Assembly (NCBI RefSeq): GCF_001425205.1
Contig: NZ_LMDW01000019.1
Location: forward strand, 181,534 to 245,533
Reading direction: 5' to 3'
DNA: 64,000 nucleotides
DNA from: Variovorax sp. Root411
GTDB taxonomy: Bacteria > Pseudomonadota > Gammaproteobacteria > Burkholderiales > Burkholderiaceae_C
In this document: positions 36,623-44,992 of the stretch, one piece after another
How positions within the stretch are numbered: the first letter of the stretch is position 1
Layout of the letters: every line of letters starts with the position of its first letter
Made by a program: the position numbers and the translations under genes
The notes under the pieces: generated by a model
What the model was told of the DNA's origin: nothing
What the model saw: only the letters and a program-made list of their open reading frames with translations
Databases searched by the model: none

Positions 36623-37858
36623 ATGAATCCCGATGCAGACAAGCTCTGGCAAGCCCCGCGCTGGGCGTTGGCCGTGCTGCTCGCAGTGCTCGGCATGCTG
36701 GGCCCCTTCTCCATCGACACCTACATTCCTGCCTTCTCGGGCATTGCGCAATCCATCGGTGCCACGCCGGCCGAGATGCAGCAGACGCTGTCGGCCTACC
36801 TGTTCGGCTTCGCGTTCATGAACCTGTTCCACGGCGCGCTGTCGGACAGCTTCGGCCGACGGCCCGTGGTGCTCTGGGGACTGGCCGTGTTCACCATCGC
36901 CTCGCTGGGCTGCGCGCTGTCGCAGAACATCACGCAGCTCGTGCTGTTCCGCGGGCTGCAGGGCCTGTCGACCGGCGCCGGCATCGTGGTCTCGCGCGCA
37001 GTGATCCGCGACATGTTCCCGCCGGCCGAGGCGCAGCGGGTAATGAGCCAGGTGACGATCTACTTCGGCGTGGCCCCGGCCATCGCGCCGATCGTCGGCG
37101 GCTTCCTGTTCGTGCACGCGGGCTGGCATGCGGTGTTCTGGTTCCTGGTGGCCGTGGGCGTGGTGCTGTTCGCCGCCAACTACAAGCTGCTGCCCGAGAC
37201 GCTGCACAAGGACCACCGCCAGCCCTTCCAGGTGCGGCATCTGCTGCGCGGCTACTGGGACCTGTGCTCCGACCCGCGCTTCCTGCTGCTGGCCTTCGCG
37301 AGCGGCGTGCCATTCAACGGCATGTTCCTCTACGTGCTGGCCGCGCCCGCGTTCCTGGGCGACCACCTCGCGCTGCAGCCGCAGCAGTTCTTCTGGTTCT
37401 TCCTGCTGACCATCGGCGGCATCATGCTCGGCGCGCGCGCCAGCGGGCGCATGGCCGGCAAGGTGGCGCCCAAGCGGCAGATCCGCGACGGCTTCGTCAT
37501 CATGCTGGCGACCTCGGTGGTCAACGTGGTGGCCAACACCTTCTTCGAGGCGCACGTGGCCTGGGCGCTGTGGCCGCTCGCGGTGTTCGCCTTCGGCTGG
37601 GCGCTGATGGTGCCGGTGGTCACGCTGCTGGTGCTCGACCTGCACCCGGAGCGCCGCGGCATGGCCTCGTCGCTGCAGGCCGTGATCGGCTCCACCGCCA
37701 ATGGCGTCGTGGCCGGCGCGGTGGCGCCGCTGGTGATGCATTCGACGCTCGCGCTGGCGCTGACCTCCATGGGCATGCTCGCCATCGGCCTGATCGCCTG
37801 GGTGTGGCTGCACGGCCGATGGCCCGAGATCGGCCGCATGGTGGCTCACGAAGGCTGA
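36623..37858 (+). CDS. Bcr/CflA family multidrug efflux MFS transporter
   Basis: A 411-aa DHA1-type drug:H+ antiporter with twelve membrane helices. Family features: GPFSIDTYIPAF in helix 1 and HGALSDSFGRRPV in loop 2-3, the latter being the MFS motif A with conserved Asp and Arg-Arg. Motif C-like VAPAIAPIVGGFLF lies in helix 5, typical of exporters. Likely pumps bicyclomycin-, chloramphenicol- or sulfonamide-like compounds; the substrate is unproven. It is followed 14 nt later by the HPP-CBS gene. Confidence 0.92.
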   Translation: MNPDADKLWQAPRWALAVLLAVLGMLGPFSIDTYIPAFSGIAQSIGATPAEMQQTLSAYLFGFAFMNLFHGALSDSFGRRPVVLWGLAVFTIASLGCALSQNITQLVLFRGLQGLSTGAGIVVSRAVIRDMFPPAEAQRVMSQVTIYFGVAPAIAPIVGGFLFVHAGWHAVFWFLVAVGVVLFAANYKLLPETLHKDHRQPFQVRHLLRGYWDLCSDPRFLLLAFASGVPFNGMFLYVLAAPAFLGDHLALQPQQFFWFFLLTIGGIMLGARASGRMAGKVAPKRQIRDGFVIMLATSVVNVVANTFFEAHVAWALWPLAVFAFGWALMVPVVTLLVLDLHPERRGMASSLQAVIGSTANGVVAGAVAPLVMHSTLALALTSMGMLAIGLIAWVWLHGRWPEIGRMVAHEG

Positions 37859-37872
37859 GCACGGGGGTTGCG

Positions 37873-39000
37873 ATGCGATTCGAGGCACTCCTGACTCATG
37901 CGCGCGCCTGGCTGCCGGGCCGCACCACCGTCGATGCGCGCGAGCGCCTGCGCGCAGTTGCGGGCGCCGGCCTCGGCCTGCTGGCCACCGCGCTGCTGTG
38001 CCGGTGGATGGCCGGCCCGCTCGGCGCCACCGTCTGGCTGATCGCGCCTTTGGGCGCCAGCGCCGTGCTGGTGTTCGCGGTGCCAGCCAGCCCGCTCGCG
38101 CAGCCGTGGTCGGTCATCGGCGGCAACACGCTGTCGGCGGTGGTCGGCATCGCGGCCGTCAGCTGGATTCCCGACCCCGCACTGGCCGCCGCAGTGGCCG
38201 TAGCCGGCGCCATCGGCGTGATGTTCAGCGCGCGCTGCCTCCATCCGCCCGGCGGCGCCGCGGCCCTGCTCGCGGTGCTGACCCACACCACGCATTTCTC
38301 GTCGGCCCTCTTTCCCTTCTTCACCAATTCGCTGCTGCTGGTGCTGGCCGGCGTGGCCTACAACTCGCTGACCGGGCGGCGCTATCCGCACGTGCAGGTG
38401 GTGCGCCCGCCCGCGGCCGATGCGCGCTTCAGCCAGGCCGACATCGACGCGGTGCTGGCGCGCTACAACCAGGTGCTCGACATCAGCCGGGACGACCTCG
38501 AATCGCTGATCCAGCAGACCGAGCTCGAGTCGTACAAGCGGCGCCTGGGCACGCTGCACTGCGCGGACATCATGTCCAGCGTGCCCATCTCGGTGGAGTT
38601 CGGCACGCCGCTGCAGGAAGCCTGGGCGCTGATGCACGAACGACACATCAAGGCCCTGCCCGTCACCGACCGCACGCGCCGCGTGGTCGGCATCGTCACG
38701 CAGGCCGACTTCTTCCGCCAGCTCGACCTGCAGCACCATGACGGCATCGCAGGCAAGCTGCGCGACCTGATCCGCGCCACGCGCTCGGTGATGTCGGACA
38801 AGCCGGAGGTGGTCGGCCAGATCATGACGCGCCAGGTGCGCGTGGCCAGCGCCGACCGGCCCGTGGTCGACCTGGTGCCGTTGTTCTCCGAGGGCGGGCA
38901 CCATCACATTCCGATCATCGACGGCGAGAAGCGGTTGACTGGGATGATCACGCAGTCGGACTTCGTGCGGGCGCTGTACCGCGCCGTCGGGCCTGCTTGA
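37873..39000 (+). CDS. HPP family membrane protein with C-terminal CBS pair
   Basis: A 375-aa protein. Residues about 25-175 form an HPP domain with four to five membrane helices and the name-giving CLHPPGGAAALLAVL. The cytosolic C-terminal half carries two CBS domains (DIMSSVPISVEFGTPLQEAW ... VGIVTQADFF and QIMTRQVRVASADRPV ... GMITQSDFVRAL) that usually sense adenine nucleotides. HPP proteins have been linked to nitrite transport in phototrophs, but function here is unknown. Probably co-transcribed with the efflux gene. Confidence 0.88.
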   Translation: MRFEALLTHARAWLPGRTTVDARERLRAVAGAGLGLLATALLCRWMAGPLGATVWLIAPLGASAVLVFAVPASPLAQPWSVIGGNTLSAVVGIAAVSWIPDPALAAAVAVAGAIGVMFSARCLHPPGGAAALLAVLTHTTHFSSALFPFFTNSLLLVLAGVAYNSLTGRRYPHVQVVRPPAADARFSQADIDAVLARYNQVLDISRDDLESLIQQTELESYKRRLGTLHCADIMSSVPISVEFGTPLQEAWALMHERHIKALPVTDRTRRVVGIVTQADFFRQLDLQHHDGIAGKLRDLIRATRSVMSDKPEVVGQIMTRQVRVASADRPVVDLVPLFSEGGHHHIPIIDGEKRLTGMITQSDFVRALYRAVGPA

Positions 39001-39009
39001 CCTGCATTT

Positions 39010-39118
39010 CTCCCTCCCCTCCCGGGGGAGGGTCGGGGTGGCACGGCGGCCTCGACTTCCGAACAGCGCTCGTTGGGCGCTGCCCCCATCCCAGCCTTCC
39101 CCCGGAAGGGGAAGGAGC
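39010..39118. repeat. REPIN-like double-hairpin repeat, copy 1
   Basis: Two GC-rich hairpins in inverted orientation flank a 45-nt core. Left hairpin: CCCTCCCC with GGGGGAGGG (39012-39032). Right hairpin: CCTTCCCC with AGGGGAAGG (39095-39115). The outer ends and the GGGTCGGGGTGG / CCCCATCCCAGCC shoulders are inverted copies of each other and match copy 2 at 55125-55227. It fills the gap between the convergent HPP-CBS and Bug genes. Confidence 0.8.
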
Positions 39119-39124
39119 AAGACT

Positions 39125-40111
39125 TCACTCCAGCACCACGTTCGCTTTCTTCACCAGCGCGGCATAGCGCGTGGCCTCGCTACGGAAGAAACTCGCCGCC
39201 TGCTGCGGCGTCGTCGGCTTGATCACATTGCCCTGCTTGTCCATCGCCTCGCTCACCTCCGCGCTGGTGAAGGCCGCGACCACCGCATCGTGCACGCGCT
39301 GCACGTCGGCGGCCTGCATCTTCGGCGGGCCGATCACCGCGAACCAGCCTTCGACCACGTAGTTCGGCAGCCCCTGCTCCGCGATGGTCGGAATGTCCGG
39401 CGCGGCCGGCGAGCGCGTCGCGCCGCACATGCCGATGGCCCGCAGCGCACCGCTGCGGATGTGCTGCTGCACGGCCGGCAGCGCGACCACGCCCATCTCG
39501 ACCTGCCCGCCGATCATGTCGGTCATCATCGGCCCGGTGCCCTTGTACGGGATGTGCCGCGCCTTCACGCCCGCCTCGTCCATGAACATCTCGTCGGCCA
39601 GGTGCAGGATGGTGCCGTTGCCCGACGACGCGTAGTTGTAGCCGCCGGGCTTGGCGCGCAGCAGCGCGATCAGCTCGGGCACGTTCTTCGCCGGCAGCTT
39701 GGGGTTCGCCACCAGCACCAGCGGCGTCGCGCCCACCACGCAGATCGGCGTGATGTCGTTGATCGCGTCGAAGGGCATCTTCTTGAACACCGCCGGATTG
39801 ATGACGTGGTTGTTCGACACCATGCCCAGCGTGAGCCCGTCGGGCGCGGCCTTGACGATGGCCGCCGCGCCGGTGATGCCGCCCGCGCCCGGCAGGTTCT
39901 CGATCACCACCGGCTGGCCGAAAGCCTTGCCGAGCGCGACCGAGGCCGCGCGCACGATGGTGTCGACACCCGAGCCGGCGCTGATCGGCAGGATGAAGCG
40001 GATGGGCTTGTCGGAGCCCTGCGCGAACGCGGGGCACGCGGCCACGGCGGCGGCGCATGCGCCAAGGCCGAGCACCGTGCGGCGGTTCATGGGGGAAAGC
40101 GTCTTGGTCAT
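39125..40111 (-). CDS. Bug-type tripartite tricarboxylate solute-binding protein
   Basis: A 328-aa periplasmic receptor of the TctC/Bug family, much expanded in Bordetella-, Cupriavidus- and Variovorax-like bacteria. It has a Tat-like signal with NRRTVLGLGACAAAVAACPAFA. The mature region carries PIRFILPISAGSGVDTIVR, ENLPGAGGITGA and PYKGTGPMMTDMIGGQVEMG, loops that bind carboxylate ligands. It is last in an operon with a CaiB transferase and an HMG-CoA-lyase-like enzyme, suggesting that it captures the organic acid they process. No TctA/TctB membrane genes are nearby. Confidence 0.92.
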   Translation of the reverse strand: MTKTLSPMNRRTVLGLGACAAAVAACPAFAQGSDKPIRFILPISAGSGVDTIVRAASVALGKAFGQPVVIENLPGAGGITGAAAIVKAAPDGLTLGMVSNNHVINPAVFKKMPFDAINDITPICVVGATPLVLVANPKLPAKNVPELIALLRAKPGGYNYASSGNGTILHLADEMFMDEAGVKARHIPYKGTGPMMTDMIGGQVEMGVVALPAVQQHIRSGALRAIGMCGATRSPAAPDIPTIAEQGLPNYVVEGWFAVIGPPKMQAADVQRVHDAVVAAFTSAEVSEAMDKQGNVIKPTTPQQAASFFRSEATRYAALVKKANVVLE

Positions 40112-40148
40112 CGGTTTGTCTCTCTTTATGGTTTGAAAATCGCTTCGA

Positions 40149-41357
40149 TCAGGCCACCGCGGAATCGGCGTGCAGCGCGTCGACCTGCTCGCGCGCATAG
40201 CCCAGCTCCGCCAGCAGTTCGCGGGTGTGCTCGCCCAGCGTCGGCGGGTGCATACGAACGCCGAGGCGTTCGCCCCCGAGCGTGATCGGGAACAGCGTCG
40301 TCTGCGCCATTTCTCCGGCGCGTTCGCCGTCCGGCAGGCGGATGTCCGCGAGGCCGCCCGTGGCCTTCAGGTGCGGGTCCTCGTAGAGGTCTTCAGGCCG
40401 CGTGATCGGCGCGAACGGCAGGCCCTTCGCCTCGAAGATCGCCGACAGCTCCGCCGCCGAACGATCGGCCAGGCGCTGGCGCAGATCGGCCAGCAGCGTG
40501 GGCCGCAAGCGCACGCGGTCGTTGTTGGTGCGCAGGGCCGGGTCGGCCTTCAGATCGTCGAAGCCCAGCGCATCGCAGAAGGTCTTCCACTGCGCGTCGC
40601 TCACCGCGGCCAGGAAGATCTGCTCGCCGTCCTTCACGGTGAACACGTCGTACAGCGCCCAGGCCGAGATGCGCTCGGGCATCGGCGCTGCGGCCTGCCC
40701 CGTGATGGCGTACTGCAGCATGTGCTGGCCGACCAGGAACACGTTGTTCTCGAACAGCGCGGACTGCACCTCCTGTCCCTTGCCGGTCTCGGCGCGCTGC
40801 ATCAGCGCGGCGATCGCGCCGATGGCACCGAACATGCCGCCCATGATGTCGTTCACGCTGGTGCCGGCGCGCAGCGGGTCGCCGGGGCGGCCCGTCATGT
40901 AAGCCAGTCCGCCCATCATCTGCACCACCTCGTCGAGCGCGGTGCGGTGTTCGTAAGGGCCGGGCAGGAAGCCCGTGTGGTTCACATACACGAGGCGCGG
41001 GTTGAGCTTGCCGAGGGCGGCGTAGCCCAGGCCGTACTTGTCCATGGTGCCGGGCTTGAAGTTCTGCGCCACCACGTCGGCGGTGGCGCACAGGCGCAGC
41101 GCGGCCTCGATGCCCTCGGGCTTCTTGAGGTCGAGCGCGATGCTCTTCTTGTTGCGGTTGAACATGGGAAAGAAACCCGCCCCCGCGCCCAGCAGGTGCC
41201 GCGTGCGGTCGCCCTCGATGGGCTCGACCTTGATGACTTCCGCCCCCAGGTCCGCGAGCACCATGCCGCAGGTCGGTCCCATGACCATGTGGGTGAACTC
41301 GACCACGCGGATGCCGGCCAGTGGCAGGCGCTTTTCTTGGGTGCCGGTCGTGCTCAT
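40149..41357 (-). CDS. CaiB/BaiF family CoA-transferase
   Basis: A 402-aa class III CoA-transferase that moves CoA between carboxylic acids. N-terminal GIRVVEFTHMVMGPTCGMVLADLGAEVIKVE is recognisable in parts (VVEFTHMVMGP, DLGAEVIKVE), and the probable catalytic Asp lies in GTSVNDIMGG. The ATG overlaps the stop of the upstream lyase by 4 nt. It probably activates an acid for cleavage by that lyase, using succinyl-CoA or acetyl-CoA as donor. Confidence 0.92.
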   Translation of the reverse strand: MSTTGTQEKRLPLAGIRVVEFTHMVMGPTCGMVLADLGAEVIKVEPIEGDRTRHLLGAGAGFFPMFNRNKKSIALDLKKPEGIEAALRLCATADVVAQNFKPGTMDKYGLGYAALGKLNPRLVYVNHTGFLPGPYEHRTALDEVVQMMGGLAYMTGRPGDPLRAGTSVNDIMGGMFGAIGAIAALMQRAETGKGQEVQSALFENNVFLVGQHMLQYAITGQAAAPMPERISAWALYDVFTVKDGEQIFLAAVSDAQWKTFCDALGFDDLKADPALRTNNDRVRLRPTLLADLRQRLADRSAAELSAIFEAKGLPFAPITRPEDLYEDPHLKATGGLADIRLPDGERAGEMAQTTLFPITLGGERLGVRMHPPTLGEHTRELLAELGYAREQVDALHADSAVA

Positions 41358-42301
41358 GCCGCAACTCCCGCCGTGGCCGCGAAGGTTTTCGGGAAGCCTG
41401 CGCGCCATACCGTGCCCTGCAGCGTTTCGCCTTCGAGCCAGCCCGCCACGCGCTTGCGCAGGTCGAGCAGTTTCGGCAGATCGACGCCGGTCGCAACGCC
41501 CATGCTCTCGAGCATGAAGACGAGGTCTTCGATATCGACATTGCCGCTGGCCCCGGGCGCATGCGGGCAACCGCCGATGCCGGCGAGACAGGCGTCGAAG
41601 CGCGTGACGCCGACTTCCAGCGCGGCATAGACATTGGCCAGCCCGAGGCCGCGCGTGTCATGGAAGTGGCCGCACCACAGCCGGTCGCCCGCGATGCGCA
41701 GCGCGCGCTCGAACAGGCTGCGCACCATCGCCGGATCGGCATAGCCGACGGTGTCGGCGAGGCTCACGCGGTCGGCGCCCGCATCGAGCAGCGCCTGCAT
41801 CAGCCGCAGCACCTCGTCGGGGGAAACGTGGCCCTGAAGCGTGCAGCCGAAGGCCGTGCCCACGCCGCCGTCGATGAGCGTCTTCGAGCCCGCGGCGTCG
41901 CGTGCGGCGCGGATGCGGGCCACCTCGGCCACCACCTCGTCGGGCGTCTTGCGCAGGTTGGCAAGGCTGTGGGCATGGCTGGCCGACAACGGCACCATCA
42001 TGAGATCGGCCTCGCCCGCGATGGCACGCTCGGCACCCTTCAAGTTGGGCACCAGCACCGAGGCGAAAAGCCCCGGCAAGGTCTTCGCATAGGCCAGCAG
42101 CTCGGCCGTGTCGGCCAGTTGCGGCAGCAGGTGCGCCGGCACGAAAGAGCCGACTTCGATCTCGCGCTGACCGGCGGCGTGCGCGCCGCGGATCCATTCG
42201 AGCTTGCGTTCGGTGGGTAGTACGCGGGCGATGCTCTGGAGGCCGTCGCGCAGGCCCACTTCGCGAACGACCGCGCGTGGCGGCAGGAAGGCGTGAATCA
42301 A
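41354..42301 (-). CDS. hydroxymethylglutaryl-CoA lyase-like enzyme
   Basis: A 315-aa TIM-barrel aldolase of the HMGL family. Catalytic features: VREVGLRDGLQ (Arg, Asp), LIDGG, GHFHDTRGLGLANV (two metal-binding His) and the signature GIGGCPHAPGASGNV with the active-site Cys. It cleaves HMG-CoA to acetyl-CoA and acetoacetate in leucine degradation, but with a CaiB partner it could instead act on citramalyl-CoA or another branched 3-hydroxyacyl-CoA. First gene of the operon; divergent from the LysR regulator. Confidence 0.9.
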   Translation of the reverse strand: MIHAFLPPRAVVREVGLRDGLQSIARVLPTERKLEWIRGAHAAGQREIEVGSFVPAHLLPQLADTAELLAYAKTLPGLFASVLVPNLKGAERAIAGEADLMMVPLSASHAHSLANLRKTPDEVVAEVARIRAARDAAGSKTLIDGGVGTAFGCTLQGHVSPDEVLRLMQALLDAGADRVSLADTVGYADPAMVRSLFERALRIAGDRLWCGHFHDTRGLGLANVYAALEVGVTRFDACLAGIGGCPHAPGASGNVDIEDLVFMLESMGVATGVDLPKLLDLRKRVAGWLEGETLQGTVWRAGFPKTFAATAGVAA

Positions 42302-42370
42302 GACTTTGTCTCCGTCGTGAGGGTTACGGTGTTGATATTAGAAGTTCCGATTCGGTCCAGAAGGTATATT

Positions 42371-42392
42371 TTGGAAGCCAATTGCTTCCCAA
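42371..42392. promoter_or_regulatory. dyad in the lyase/LysR intergenic region, candidate operator
   Basis: TTGGAAGC-CAATT-GCTTCCCAA: an inverted repeat of GGAAGC/GCTTCC with a 5-nt spacer, 11 nt upstream of the LysR start. Its size suits a LysR-type autoregulatory site, though it lies very near the regulator gene. Confidence 0.45.
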
Positions 42393-42402
42393 ACGGAACA
42401 TC

Positions 42403-43305
42403 ATGAGAGACCTCGACCTCACCACCCTGCGCCTGTTCGTCGCCGTCTGCGAAACGCGCAGCATCGCGCGCGCCGGCGAGCAGGCCAGCATCGTCGGCTC
42501 GGCCATCAGCAAGCGGCTGGCCCAGCTCGAAGAAGCGGTGGGCACGCCGCTGCTGCTGCGCAAGCGCCGCGGCGTGGTGCCCACGCCGGCCGGCGAAACC
42601 CTGCTGGAGCACGCCCGCGCGATGCTCGGCAGCGTGAACCGCATCGAACGCGACATGGCCGCCTATGCCGGCGGCGCGCGCGGGCACGTGCGCATCCTGG
42701 CCTCGGCGTCGGTCATGGCCGAATCGCTGGCCGAAGACGTGGCGGGCTTTCTGAAGGACCCGGACCACCGCAACATCCGCGTCGACATGGAAGAGCGAGT
42801 GAGCCCCGAGATCGTGCGCGGCATTCGCGAGGGCAGCGCCTCCATCGGCCTGTGCTGGGACGCTGCGGACCTCGACGGCCTGGAACGGCGCAACTACCGC
42901 TCCGACCACCTCGCCATCGTCGCGCACCCCTCGCATCCCGCCGCAAGGCACGAGCAGGTGCGCTTCGAGCAGGTGCTCGACCACGAATTCGTCGGCATGC
43001 CTGCCCTCAGTGCCGTGCAGTTGATGCTGGCGCGCGAGGCGACGGTGGCGGGCAAGCCGCTGGTGTACCGCGTGCTGGTGTCCAACTTCGACGCGGCGCT
43101 GCGCGTGGTGCGGGCCGGGCTGGCAATCAGCGTGGTGCCGGCGGAGGTGGCGCGGCCCTTCACCGATGCCTTCGGCCTGCGGCTGATGCCGCTCACCGAT
43201 GCCTGGGCGCGGCGGCGTTTTGCGATCTGCTTTCGCGGCGAGGCGGCGTTGTCGCCGTCGGCGCAGTTGCTGGTCGCGCACCTCGAGCGGTGCGCCACGG
43301 ACTGA
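42403..43305 (+). CDS. LysR-family transcriptional regulator
   Basis: A 300-aa regulator with N-terminal winged HTH (LRLFVAVCETRSIARAGEQA ... LEEAVGTPLLLRKRRGVVPT) and an effector-binding domain. Divergent from the lyase-CaiB-Bug operon by about 100 nt, so it most likely regulates that operon in response to the acid substrate or its CoA ester. Start at the Met before RDLDLTTLRLF. Followed by 140 nt with no gene before the MBL-fold protein. Confidence 0.92.
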   Translation: MRDLDLTTLRLFVAVCETRSIARAGEQASIVGSAISKRLAQLEEAVGTPLLLRKRRGVVPTPAGETLLEHARAMLGSVNRIERDMAAYAGGARGHVRILASASVMAESLAEDVAGFLKDPDHRNIRVDMEERVSPEIVRGIREGSASIGLCWDAADLDGLERRNYRSDHLAIVAHPSHPAARHEQVRFEQVLDHEFVGMPALSAVQLMLAREATVAGKPLVYRVLVSNFDAALRVVRAGLAISVVPAEVARPFTDAFGLRLMPLTDAWARRRFAICFRGEAALSPSAQLLVAHLERCATD

Positions 43306-43445
43306 CGACCCGCAAGCTCATTTGGCCGAAATCCGAAACTATTCGTTGTGAATCATCAGGTTTTTGTTTCGATTCGCGCAACCTAACATTCGGGGCATCC
43401 AGCGCTGTCACCTCTCCACATCACACATTCAGAAAGATCGCCGCC

Positions 43446-44345
43446 ATGTTCCGCAGAGCCCTTCTCTCCGCCGCCGCCCTCGCCACCACGCTGAGCCTCG
43501 CCCCGCTTGCCGCCCAGGCCGCCGAGCCCCTCAAGCTCGACGTCTACAACCCCGGCACGAAATCGATGTTCCCGGTCTCTTCGGAGATCGTCACCGGCCA
43601 GACCGACGCCGTGCTGATCGACGCCCAGTTCCAGCGCAACGATGCCGAGGCGCTGGTGCAGAAGATCAAGGCCACGGGCAAGAAGCTCACCACGGTCTAC
43701 ATCAGCCACAGCGATCCCGACTACTACTTCGGCCTCGACGTGATCCAGGCCGCCTTCCCCGACGCGAAGATCGTCGCCACGCCGCAGACCGTGGCCGCGA
43801 TCCAGGCCTCGAAGGACGGCAAGCTCGCGCACTGGGGCCCGATCCTCAAGGACAACGCGCCCAAGGCGCTGGTCGTGCCCGAGGCGCTCGCCGGCGACAG
43901 CCTGGCGCTCGAAGGCCGCAAGATCCAGGTCGTCGGCCTCGACGGCCCCACGCCTGAGCGCACCTTCGGCTGGATTCCTTCGCTGAAGGCGGTGGTCGGC
44001 GGCATCCCCGTCTCGGCCAACATCCACGTGTGGGTGGCCGATACGCAGACGCCCGAGTCGCGTCAACAGTGGATCAAGACGCTGGGCCGCATCGAGGCCC
44101 TGCACCCGAAGACCGTGGTGCCCGGCCACTACCTGCCGAACGCCAACGGCTCGGCGCCGTACACGCTGGCCTCGGCGAAGTTCACGCGCGACTACCTGAA
44201 GGCCTTCGAAATCGAAGCGGGCAAGGCCAAGGACTCGGCCGCGCTGATCGCCGCGATGAAGAAGCGCTACCCGAAGCTGGAAGGCGCCTCGTCGCTGGAA
44301 CTCGGCGCCAAGGTCATCAAGGGAGAAATGAAATGGCCGCAGTGA
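43446..44345 (+). CDS. secreted MBL-fold protein with altered metal motif
   Basis: A 299-aa protein with a signal peptide (cleavage after AAQA, about residue 25) and a metallo-beta-lactamase fold. The usual H-x-H-x-D-H-x2-G motif reads SHSDPDYYFG (His88, Asp90, Asp92, Tyr93 in place of H/H/D/H), so two of four metal ligands are changed. A downstream VVPGHYLPN retains the later His. It may bind one metal or be non-catalytic. Its last 13 nt overlap the DsbA-family gene, indicating coupling. Confidence 0.85.
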   Translation: MFRRALLSAAALATTLSLAPLAAQAAEPLKLDVYNPGTKSMFPVSSEIVTGQTDAVLIDAQFQRNDAEALVQKIKATGKKLTTVYISHSDPDYYFGLDVIQAAFPDAKIVATPQTVAAIQASKDGKLAHWGPILKDNAPKALVVPEALAGDSLALEGRKIQVVGLDGPTPERTFGWIPSLKAVVGGIPVSANIHVWVADTQTPESRQQWIKTLGRIEALHPKTVVPGHYLPNANGSAPYTLASAKFTRDYLKAFEIEAGKAKDSAALIAAMKKRYPKLEGASSLELGAKVIKGEMKWPQ

Positions 44346-44992
44346 ACGACACCGCCACCCTGCACTACATATTCGACCCGCTGTGCGGCTGGTGCTACGC
44401 CGCGGCGCCGCTGGTCGACGCGGCGCGCAGCGTGCCGGGCCTGCAGGTCGCGTTCCATGGCGGCGGCATGATGACCGGCGCCAACCGCCGCGCGATCACG
44501 CCGCAGTGGCGCGAGTACGTGATGCCGCACGACCGGCGCATCGCCGAGATGACGGGCCAGCCCTTCGGCGAAGGCTACTTCGAGGGACTGCTGCGCGACA
44601 CCGGCGCGGTAATGGATTCCGAGCCGCCGATCACCGCCATCCTCGCGGCCGAATCGCTGCGCACGGGCGGCGGGCTGGACATGGTGCATCGCCTGCAGCG
44701 TGCGCACTATGTCGAAGGCGGCCGCATCGCCGACGCGCAAGTGCTGAAGGCGGTGGCCGCAGAACTCGGTTTCGATGCCGAAGCCTTTGCGTCGGCCTTC
44801 GAGCGCCTGGCGGGAGAAGCGACCGCGCAGCACATCGCCGAAAGCCGCCAGCTGCTGCAACGTGTGGGCGGCCAGGGATTTCCGACCTTCTTGCTGACGC
44901 GGGCCGATGGCAGCGCCAGCCGCATCGACATCGGCCCGTGGCTGGGCCGTGCCGAAGACTGGAAGGCGCATCTGGCGGAACTTGTCGCCTAG
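44333..44992 (+). CDS. DsbA family thioredoxin-fold protein
   Basis: A 219-aa thioredoxin-fold protein without a signal peptide. The redox motif is CGWC (Cys18-Cys21) within FDPLCGWCYAAAP; the cis-Pro loop is GGQGFPTFLL. This pattern resembles the FrnE / 2-hydroxychromene-isomerase-like DsbA branch, which is cytosolic and acts as a disulfide oxidoreductase. The ATG is preceded by GGGAGA and lies inside the end of the MBL-fold gene. The stop overlaps the convergent ABC ATPase gene by 4 nt. Confidence 0.88.
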   Translation: MAAVNDTATLHYIFDPLCGWCYAAAPLVDAARSVPGLQVAFHGGGMMTGANRRAITPQWREYVMPHDRRIAEMTGQPFGEGYFEGLLRDTGAVMDSEPPITAILAAESLRTGGGLDMVHRLQRAHYVEGGRIADAQVLKAVAAELGFDAEAFASAFERLAGEATAQHIAESRQLLQRVGGQGFPTFLLTRADGSASRIDIGPWLGRAEDWKAHLAELVA

